Assembly (NCBI GenBank): GCA_018820275.1
Contig: JAHJOO010000068.1
Span: forward strand, 1 to 32,609
Length of the DNA: 32,609 nt
Source of the DNA: Alphaproteobacteria bacterium
GTDB lineage: Bacteria > Pseudomonadota > Alphaproteobacteria > Caulobacterales > Caulobacteraceae
Reading direction: 5' to 3'
In this document: positions 27,203 to 32,609 of the stretch, one piece after another
How positions within the stretch are numbered: the first letter of the stretch is position 1
How the letters are laid out: each line of letters opens with the position of its first letter
The notes under the pieces: model-generated
What the model was told of the DNA's origin: nothing
Database searches by the model: none
What the model saw: the letters and a program-made list of their open reading frames with translations, nothing else
Program-made: the position numbers and the translations under genes

Positions 27203-27996
27203 TGCTTGGTCTCCCAGAAGGCGTCCTCGAACTCGGGGCCGTAGATGTCGACGAGGATCTTCGTGTCGAGGCCGGTCGCCGGGCCGTCGTAGACGACCTT
27301 GCCCGCCTTCAGCGCGACGACGCGCTCGCAATAGCGGATGGCGTAGTCGACCTGGTGCAGGGTGACGATGACGCCGAGGCCGTCGCGCTTGTTCAGCTCG
27401 ACCAGCAGCTCCATGACCTTGCGGGCCGACACGGGGTCAAGCGAGGCGACGGGCTCGTCGGCCAGGATCGCCTGGGCACCCTGGACGATGGCGCGGGCGA
27501 TGGCCCCGCGCTGCTGCTGGCCGCCCGAAAGCGTGTTGGCGCGCTGCGCGGCGTAGTCGGCCACGCCGACGCGATGCAGGGCCGCCATGGCCTTCTTCTT
27601 GTCGGCCCCGGGCCACAGGCCCAGCGCGCCCTGCCAGCCCGGGATGCGGCCCAGCGCGCCGAGCATGACATTGGAAAACAGGGTCAACCGGCCGACGAGG
27701 TTGAACTGCTGGAAGATCATGCCCAGGCGGGCCCGCGCCTTTCGGACTCCGCCGGTGACGCGGCCGTCCTTCTGCACCGTTTCGCCGAAGACGGAGATCG
27801 TCCCGCCGGCGTCGATCGGCTGCAGGCCGGTGATCGAGCGCAGCAGGGTCGACTTGCCCGAGCCCGAGGGGCCGATCAGGGCCACCATCTCGCCCTGGGC
27901 GACCTCGAGGGACACGCCGTCCAGCGCCTTGCGGGCGCCGAAGGTCTTTGACACGCCGCGCACGGAGGCGACGGCGGAGGCGGCGGTTGAGGTCAT
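27199..27996 (-). CDS. phnC: Phosphonate/phosphite-type ABC transporter ATP-binding protein
   Basis: This is the cytoplasmic ATPase of the importer, 265 residues from ATG 27996. Walker A is GPSGSGKST (42-50), the Q-loop is in [12 protein letters not shown], the signature is [14 protein letters not shown], and Walker B is [11 protein letters not shown]; the H-loop follows in [10 protein letters not shown]. The signature has Gly where most PhnC proteins have Val (QQQRVAIARA). No purine Shine-Dalgarno precedes the ATG; an in-frame GTG at 28050 would add 18 residues. It leads the coupled set phnC-phnD-phnE, followed by the PstS-like gene. Phosphonate C-P lyase genes are absent from the window, so any breakdown enzymes lie elsewhere. 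Confidence 0.93.
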   Translation of the reverse strand: MTSTAASAVASVRGVSKTFGARKALDGVSLEVAQGEMVALIGPSGSGKSTLLRSITGLQPIDAGGTISVFGETVQKDGRVTGGVRKARARLGMIFQQFNLVGRLTLFSNVMLGALGRIPGWQGALGLWPGADKKKAMAALHRVGVADYAAQRANTLSGGQQQRGAIARAIVQGAQAILADEPVASLDPVSARKVMELLVELNKRDGLGVIVTLHQVDYAIRYCERVVALKAGKVVYDGPATGLDTKILVDIYGPEFEDAFWETKQ

Positions 27997-28086
27997 GAAA
28001 GGGAGGTTCGACGGTTGATCGGACGACGCCGCCGGACGGGCTCGGGGCACGCCTTAATGGCACGTCAGGGCCGACGTCGTCCAGCG

Positions 28087-29307
28087 TCAGGGTGCACCCG
28101 CACCCACCACGCGGCGCAGGTCGGCGGCGATCGGAAGGGTCTTGCGGGCCCGGGCGTCCACCTCCGCGGCCATCGCCCGCGCCGGGGCGGCCAGCCGCTC
28201 GCAGTCCCGCAACAGGGCCAGCGCCTTCTTCAGCCGGATCATGACGGCCACGTCGCCCGCGCCGTACCTCGCCACCGGCCCGAAGACGTCGTCCAGCAGG
28301 TCGGCGGCGTCGAGGTCGGGCCAGAGAACGTGGGGGAAGCGCACCTCGGCGTCGGACGGCCCCTCGCTCCAGGCATCGAGAAGCCGGACCCCGGCGCCGA
28401 TCACCTGGATCGCGGTGCCGGGATCGTTCACGCCCGGCGACAGGGCCTTGGCCCCGATCTCGGCCAGCACGATCAGACCAAACCGCGGGTCCTGGTCGAA
28501 AGACCGGGTGTGCCCGATGGTGAAGGCCGCGCGCAGGTCGTCGAAACAGGCGTCGTCGACGCCCGCGGCGTCGATCCGGGCCAGCGGCCGGCCCTGCCGC
28601 ACGAAGGCGCCCGGGACGGCGAAGACCTGGACCCGAAAGCCCCCGGCCTTCCCCTGATCGTTCAGCCGGTCGACGTCGACGTTCTGGACATGCCCCGTGC
28701 GGGCCGACAGGACGTCGAGCCCGCGGCGCAGGACACCCGTCCCCGCCCCGAGGCGCGGACGACGGGCCCGCTCCGTCAGGGCCTCCCGCGCCCGCGCCTC
28801 GACGAGGTCGACCATGTGCCCCACCCGCGCCAGGTTCGACAGCCGGTTGATCCACGCCAGCAGCCGGAAGGCCACGACGGCCACGACCACCAGGCTGCAG
28901 AAGAACAGGATCGCCCGACCCCCTTCGCCGTAGTAGCGGGCGTCGATCGCCGTGACCGCGACGATGGAATAGAGAAAGGCCCCGACGAAGGTCGACAGCG
29001 CCTTCTGGGTCTCCTCGTCCGAGGTGACCAGGGCGGCGACCCGCGGCGTGGCCTGGGCCGACACCGCCGTATAGGCGGTCACCATGGCCCCGACCGAAAA
29101 GGTCGCCACGGCCAGCAGGCTGGAGGCCAGAATGGTCAGGATCTCCTCGACCGACTCGCCGCCGAACCGCTCGGTCATGCCGGGCGGCGGCAAGGGGGCG
29201 GCGACGGCGGCCAGCAGCGCCGCGCCCACCGCCAGCACCGCATAGGCCCCGGCGCGGACCCACAGCTGCTGCGTCAGGCGACGCCATAGAAACAGCCAGC
29301 GGTTCAC
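28087..29307 (-). CDS. DUF2254 membrane protein
   Basis: This 406-residue protein matches the DUF2254 family of uncharacterised predicted membrane proteins. There are four helices in the first 155 residues (about 17-38, 57-83, 105-122 and 132-150). The family block VGAMVTAYTAVSAQATPRVA lies between helices 2 and 3, and EETQKALSTFVGAFLYSI follows. The remaining 250 residues are soluble, with SFDQDPRFGLIVLAEIGAKALSPGVNDPGTA as the conserved core. The start is GTG 29307 with AAGGGA 6-7 bases upstream. It ends 90 bp before phnC on the same strand and is divergent from the decarboxylase gene. Function unknown. Confidence 0.88.
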   Translation of the reverse strand: MNRWLFLWRRLTQQLWVRAGAYAVLAVGAALLAAVAAPLPPPGMTERFGGESVEEILTILASSLLAVATFSVGAMVTAYTAVSAQATPRVAALVTSDEETQKALSTFVGAFLYSIVAVTAIDARYYGEGGRAILFFCSLVVVAVVAFRLLAWINRLSNLARVGHMVDLVEARAREALTERARRPRLGAGTGVLRRGLDVLSARTGHVQNVDVDRLNDQGKAGGFRVQVFAVPGAFVRQGRPLARIDAAGVDDACFDDLRAAFTIGHTRSFDQDPRFGLIVLAEIGAKALSPGVNDPGTAIQVIGAGVRLLDAWSEGPSDAEVRFPHVLWPDLDAADLLDDVFGPVARYGAGDVAVMIRLKKALALLRDCERLAAPARAMAAEVDARARKTLPIAADLRRVVGAGAP

Positions 29308-29497
29308 GCGGGTCCCTTCCTCGATCCCGCCCGCAACGCTTCAGGCGGCACAAGGGTTCGCGCCGGGGGCGCCGCGAAAAAACCGCTTTACATGACAGGG
29401 CGATGACCCCATATCGCGCGCTCCGGCGGACCCCGTGGTCTGATGTTGCGCTGCTAACGCCGGTCTGGGTTCAACAATCAACAGGGGGTTACGTGAA
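29308..29497. promoter_or_regulatory. Divergent control region and 5' leader of the ornithine decarboxylase gene
   Basis: This 190-bp gap holds the outward promoters of the DUF2254 gene and the decarboxylase. It includes one AT-rich patch (GAAAAAACCGCTTTACATGACA, about 29377-29398), the best candidate promoter area. The Shine-Dalgarno AGGGGG (29483-29488) serves the decarboxylase. Alphaproteobacterial ornithine decarboxylase genes are known to carry a speF leader RNA; I cannot confirm that structure here. Confidence 0.45.
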
Positions 29498-29508
29498 TTG
29501 CGCACGTA
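29490..29508 (+). promoter_or_regulatory. Hairpin presenting the TTG start codon of the decarboxylase in its loop
   Basis: TACGTG (29490-29495) and CACGTA (29503-29508) form a 6-bp perfect stem around AATTGCG, and the TTG start (29498-29500) is inside the loop. The Shine-Dalgarno AGGGGG ends one base before the stem. This arrangement could tune initiation. The stem is short, so its stability in the cell is uncertain. Confidence 0.4.
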
Positions 29509-30763
29509 CCAGCTTCCCCTGGACCTGGTCCGCGAGCGGTCCCCTGAACGCCCCGTCGCCCTCGTGCGACCGCGTTCGGTTTCCGTAGCGGCGCGCTGGT
29601 TCCAGGAAAATCTGAAAGCCGACGTCTTCTATGCGGTGAAGGCGAACCCGTCGCCGTGGGTCATCGAGACCCTGGTCGAGGCGGGCGTCACCGCCTTCGA
29701 CGTGGCCTCCATCGCCGAGATCGAACTGGTCCGTTCGGTCAGCGCCGACGCGCGCCTGGCCTTCATGCACCCGGTCAAGAGCCGCGGGGCCATCACGCGC
29801 GCCTATTTCGATCACGGCGTGCGCACCTTCGCGCTCGACAGCCATGACGAGCTGGCCAAGATCCTCGACGCCACCGGCGGCGCCGCGGACCTGAACCTGA
29901 TCGTGCGCATGGCCGTCTCGGCCGACGGCGCCCAGTACACCCTGTCGGGCAAGTTCGGCGTCTCGACCGATCAGGCCCCGGCCCTGCTTCTGGCCACGCG
30001 CCAGGCGGTTCGGGACGGGCTGATGGGCGTGTCCTTCCACGTCGGCAGCCAGTGCATGCGCCCGTCCGCCTATGAGGCCGCCATGGCCCAGGTCGGCCGC
30101 GCCATCACCCGCGCGGGCGTGTTCGTTGACATGGTCGACGTCGGCGGCGGCTTCCCGTCCGTCTATCCGGGCATGGTCCCGCCGGACATGAGCGAGTACG
30201 CCGACGCCATCCACCGCGGCTTCAACGAGATGCCCGTGTCGGAAACCACCGAGCTGTGGTGCGAGCCCGGCCGGGCGCTGGTGGCCGAGTCGTCGTCGGT
30301 GCTGTGTCGGGTCGACCTGCGCAAGGGCGACGCCCTGTACCTGAACGACGGCAGCTACGGCTCGCTGTTCGACGCGACCCATTCGCGCTGGCCCTTCCCG
30401 ACCAAGCTGGTCCGGGACGGCGAGGCGGCGTCGGAGCTGAAGCCCTTCCGTTTCTACGGGCCGACCTGCGACTCGATCGATCACATGCCGGGACCGTTCT
30501 GGCTGCCGGCCGATGTGCAGGAAGGCGACTTCATCGAGATTGGCATGCTGGGCGCCTATGGCGTGGCCATGTCGACGGGCTTCAACGGCTACGGCGAGCA
30601 CGACATCGCCGCGGTCGAGGACGCCCCGATGGCCTCGCTTTACGGCCTGGCGCCCCGCTCCATCCCGACCGTGCGCACCACGGCCGAGGAGCAGGCCCGC
30701 AAGGTCGTCCGCCTGTCGCGCCCCAAGGGCAAGGCAGGCCAGCGGAAGAAGTCGCGGCGCTAA
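29498..30763 (+). CDS. Type III PLP-dependent ornithine/lysine decarboxylase
   Basis: This enzyme makes putrescine from ornithine (or cadaverine from lysine). It is 421 residues with the alanine-racemase-like fold. PLP Lys48 is in FYAVKANPS, His181 in SFHVGSQC, the phosphate-binding GGG loop at 216-218, and EPGR at 256-259. The Cys324-Asp325 pair in YGPTCDSIDHM matches the eukaryotic-type ODC active site. A basic tail (RPKGKAGQRKKSRR) ends the protein. No ATG or GTG is available in frame; TTG 29498 has AGGGGG 9 bases upstream. A terminator follows. The downstream deoxyhypusine-synthase-like gene suggests putrescine is the precursor of homospermidine. Confidence 0.93.
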   Translation: MRTYQLPLDLVRERSPERPVALVRPRSVSVAARWFQENLKADVFYAVKANPSPWVIETLVEAGVTAFDVASIAEIELVRSVSADARLAFMHPVKSRGAITRAYFDHGVRTFALDSHDELAKILDATGGAADLNLIVRMAVSADGAQYTLSGKFGVSTDQAPALLLATRQAVRDGLMGVSFHVGSQCMRPSAYEAAMAQVGRAITRAGVFVDMVDVGGGFPSVYPGMVPPDMSEYADAIHRGFNEMPVSETTELWCEPGRALVAESSSVLCRVDLRKGDALYLNDGSYGSLFDATHSRWPFPTKLVRDGEAASELKPFRFYGPTCDSIDHMPGPFWLPADVQEGDFIEIGMLGAYGVAMSTGFNGYGEHDIAAVEDAPMASLYGLAPRSIPTVRTTAEEQARKVVRLSRPKGKAGQRKKSRR

Positions 30764-30788
30764 ACCGTCGCTTTCGCGTTGTAATCAG

Positions 30789-30826
30789 CAGCGGCCCGTC
30801 GCTCCGTCCGGGCCGCTGTTTCCTTT
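30789..30826 (+). terminator. Rho-independent terminator after the decarboxylase
   Basis: CAGCGGCCCG (30789-30798) pairs perfectly with CGGGCCGCTG (30809-30818) across a 10-base loop and is followed by TTTCCTTT. It lies 26 bp after the stop and 45 bp before the next gene, so the two polyamine genes are probably only partly co-transcribed. Confidence 0.82.
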
Positions 30827-30862
30827 GACGACGGGCGCTCACCAGTAAGGGAAACCAAACCG

Positions 30863-31918
30863 ATGAACGCTCCCGTTCAGACCAACCAGAAGGCCCAACT
30901 GCTGCAGAACACCGTCGAGCACGTCGACATGACGTCCTTCGACGCGCGGCCGATCATCGACAGCATGCGGAAGATGTCGTTCTCGAGCCGCGACACGGCC
31001 CGGGCCGCCGACATCTTCAACATGGCGCTGGAGGACGAGACCTGCTCGCCGTGGCTGATCCTGGCCGGCTCCACCTCGGCCGGCGGCTGCATGCACGTGT
31101 ACCGCGACATGGTGAAGTTCGGCATGATCGACGCCGTGGTCGCCACCGGCGCCTCGATCGTCGACATGGATTTCTTCGAGGCCTTGGGCTTCAAGCACTA
31201 CCAGGCGGCCGGCGCGGTGGACGACAACGTCCTGCGCGACAACTACATCGACCGGATCTACGACACCTACATCGACGAGGAAGAGCTTCAGGCCTGCGAC
31301 CACACCATCCTGGAGATCGCCAACCGGCTGGAGCCGCGCGGCTATTCGTCGCGCGAGTTCATCTGGGAGATGGGCAAGTGGCTGTCGGAGGGCAATGCGA
31401 AGAAGGAAGGCAGCCTGATCCAGACCGCCTATGAGATGGGCGTGCCGATCTTCTGCCCGGCCTTCGTCGACAGCTCCGCCGGCTTCGGTCTGGTCAAGCA
31501 CCAGAAGGAGCGCGCCGCCGCCGGCCAGCCCTACATGATGCTGGACGCCATCGCCGACTTCCGCGAGCTGACCGACATCAAGATCGCGGCGGGCACCACC
31601 GGCCTGTTCATGGTCGGCGGCGGCGTGCCCAAGAATTTCGCCCAGGACACCGTCGTCTGCGCCGAAATCCTCGGGGTCGAGGCCGACATGCACAAATATG
31701 CGGTCCAGATCACCGTCGCCGACGTCCGCGACGGCGCCTGCTCCTCGTCGACGCTCAAGGAGGCGGCGTCGTGGGGCAAGGTCGACACCACGTTCGAACA
31801 GATGGTCTTCGCCGAGGCGACCACCGTGGTGCCGCTGATCGGTTCGGACGCCTGGCACCGCGGCGCGTGGAAGACCCGCCAGCCGCGCCGCTGGCAGAAG
31901 CTTTTCGAGAAGGCCTGA
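30863..31918 (+). CDS. Deoxyhypusine synthase-like protein (probable homospermidine-type synthase)
   Basis: This 351-residue enzyme belongs to the deoxyhypusine synthase family, which moves an aminobutyl group using NAD. NAD-site glycines are in AGSTSAGG (68-75) and VATGASIVDMDF, and the catalytic lysine is conserved as Lys306 in AASWGKVDTTFEQ (cf. SWGKI in eukaryotes). Bacteria lack eIF5A, so the acceptor is unlikely to be that protein. Bacterial members are thought to make homospermidine or related polyamines. The ornithine decarboxylase just upstream would supply putrescine. It starts at ATG 30863 with AAGGGA upstream and ends at a strong terminator. A protein-modifying role is not excluded. 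Confidence 0.9.
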   Translation: MNAPVQTNQKAQLLQNTVEHVDMTSFDARPIIDSMRKMSFSSRDTARAADIFNMALEDETCSPWLILAGSTSAGGCMHVYRDMVKFGMIDAVVATGASIVDMDFFEALGFKHYQAAGAVDDNVLRDNYIDRIYDTYIDEEELQACDHTILEIANRLEPRGYSSREFIWEMGKWLSEGNAKKEGSLIQTAYEMGVPIFCPAFVDSSAGFGLVKHQKERAAAGQPYMMLDAIADFRELTDIKIAAGTTGLFMVGGGVPKNFAQDTVVCAEILGVEADMHKYAVQITVADVRDGACSSSTLKEAASWGKVDTTFEQMVFAEATTVVPLIGSDAWHRGAWKTRQPRRWQKLFEKA

Positions 31919-31942
31919 GCCCGATCGGCGGAGCGGAATGAG

Positions 31943-31970
31943 GGGGCCGGGAGCGATCCCGGCCCCTTCT
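31943..31970 (+). terminator. Rho-independent terminator after the deoxyhypusine synthase-like gene
   Basis: GGGGCCGGGA (31943-31952) and TCCCGGCCCC (31957-31966) form a perfect 10-bp stem closed by a GCGA tetraloop, then TTCT. It lies 24 bp after the stop. Confidence 0.85.
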
Positions 31971-32025
31971 GCGTGGGAACCCTCCGCCCTCCGAGCCGCT
32001 TCTGCACCGCGCAGGAGAGACCGCG

Positions 32026-32367
32026 ATGCCGGACCCACAGAACCCCGAAGGCCGCGAAGCCGATCAGATGGGTGAGAAGCCCGATCTGGGCCGCGAACCG
32101 GATCATCTGACGGACGCCCTGACCGGGACGGACGTCGGCTCGGACACCCGCGCCGGCTCGCTGCGCGGGGGATCCGCGTCCGGGTCCGACGTCGATCCGG
32201 ACCAGGACGCCGTGAACGCTAGCCTCGCCGACCAGGGCGGCCGGGGGCCCGAGGCCCAGCCCCGGCGCGCCGATCCCGATCCCGTGAAGAACACCGGACA
32301 CGGGGGCGCCGGCCCGACCGACGATCCCGCCGGAGGGCCCCGAGGTGCCGACGCGGCCACGGGCTGA
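32026..32367 (+). CDS. Small acidic, disordered hypothetical protein
   Basis: This 113-residue protein is dominated by Asp, Gly, Pro, Ala and Arg with almost no aromatic or large hydrophobic residues, so it should be intrinsically disordered. It has no signal peptide. Runs such as SASGSDVDPDQDAV and RRADPDPVKNTGHGG have no recognised motif. The ATG has a strong Shine-Dalgarno (AGGAGAG), which supports expression. It is separated from the upstream gene by a terminator, so it has its own promoter between about 31971 and 32025. It may be a stress- or hydration-related protein, but nothing in the sequence proves this. Confidence 0.7.
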   Translation: MPDPQNPEGREADQMGEKPDLGREPDHLTDALTGTDVGSDTRAGSLRGGSASGSDVDPDQDAVNASLADQGGRGPEAQPRRADPDPVKNTGHGGAGPTDDPAGGPRGADAATG

Positions 32368-32458
32368 CGACCGCCGCGCGCCGCGAACGCGCCTTGCTGG
32401 CGCCGCGAGTCTGGGCCAACCTGACGGCTCACGGCGAATGGGAAAAGTGACCTTGCGT

Positions 32459-32609
32459 ATGAAGGGGATGTGCCTTGGCCTGGCGGCCGCTGTGGCCCTG
32501 AGCGCCTGCTCCCGGTCGCCCGAGGAGGCCGCGGCCGAGGCGCCCGCCGCCTCGGTGCCGGCCCCGGGGCGTGAAGAACCGAGGCCGGCGGCCGCCGGCC
32601 GTCCCGCCG
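32459..32609 (+). CDS. Putative lipoprotein (3' end beyond the window)
   Basis: Only the first 50 codons are in the window. The N-terminus MKGMCLGLAAAVALSACSRS is a lipoprotein signal peptide with lipobox LSAC. After it comes a Glu/Ala/Pro-rich linker (SPEEAAAEAPAASVPAPG) typical of a tether before a folded domain. ATG 32459 is used; in-frame TTG 32453 and GTG 32447 are alternatives, and GGAAAAG at 32441-32447 fits the TTG best. The function cannot be judged from the fragment. Confidence 0.65.
   Translation, partial: MKGMCLGLAAAVALSACSRSPEEAAAEAPAASVPAPGREEPRPAAAGRPA

Noticed and set aside
27997..28086. Possible Pho box before phnC (two CTGACG hexamers 22 bp apart on the minus strand)
   Set aside because: The spacing and flanking bases do not fit the 11-bp direct-repeat pattern of PhoB sites, so the match is too weak to call.
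29403..29588. Short frame upstream of and overlapping the decarboxylase, considered as a regulatory leader peptide
   Set aside because: It is out of frame with the enzyme, has no Shine-Dalgarno before its ATG, contains no run of ornithine-related codons, and reads far into the gene, unlike known decarboxylase leader peptides.

Overview
The window is a GC-rich, densely packed chromosomal segment that looks like an alphaproteobacterium of the order Caulobacterales, probably Brevundimonas or a close relative. This is inference. It rests on the F1-only ATP synthase order atpHAGD, an Ala/Lys/Pro-rich N-terminal extension on the beta subunit, a PhaR-type polyhydroxyalkanoate regulator, many GTG/TTG starts, and palindromic intergenic repeats. 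No tRNA, rRNA, CRISPR, prophage or insertion sequence was recognised, so most of the window is core genome.

Layout. 1-4040 (minus): ATP synthase F1 genes atpH-atpA-atpG-atpD, with atpD cut by the window edge. 4041-4330: a divergent, structured leader, then a TerC-family membrane protein (plus) ending in a strong hairpin terminator. 5217-8020 (minus): two translationally coupled exported amidohydrolase-fold proteins; the second has lost every metal ligand. 8103-10080 (minus): etfB-etfA-DUF167. 10176-10517: a small membrane-anchored protein. 10519-12490 (minus): acetyl-CoA acetyltransferase, a HIG1-domain membrane protein and a PduO-type cobalamin adenosyltransferase. 12662-14386 (plus): a hemolysin III/PAQR protein, PhaR and a coupled conserved small protein.

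14537-18422: a four-helix membrane protein, a DPM1-like GT2 (minus) and, divergently, an ArnT/PMT-like GT39 coupled to an HMG-CoA lyase-like gene. 18479-19094: two small unknown genes. 19098-22232 (minus): bifunctional PutA. 22237-22371: an inverted pair of REP-like palindromes. 22415-24297 (plus): a GT4 glycosyltransferase coupled to a SAM methyltransferase. 24301-27996 (minus): phnC-phnD-phnE followed by a PstS-like binding protein. 28087-29307 (minus): DUF2254. 29498-31918 (plus): ornithine decarboxylase and a deoxyhypusine-synthase-like enzyme, a likely putrescine/homospermidine pair. 32026-32609: a disordered acidic protein and a truncated lipoprotein.

The functional themes are energy conversion (ATP synthase, ETF, PutA, HIG1), carbon storage (thiolase and PhaR), phosphorus acquisition (PhnCDE plus PstS-like), envelope glycosylation (GT2/GT39 and GT4/methyltransferase) and polyamine synthesis. 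The least expected items are the ligand-less amidohydrolase partner, the combined PhnCDE-PstS cassette, the decarboxylase TTG start inside a hairpin loop, and the REP-like hairpin that covers the putA ribosome-binding region.
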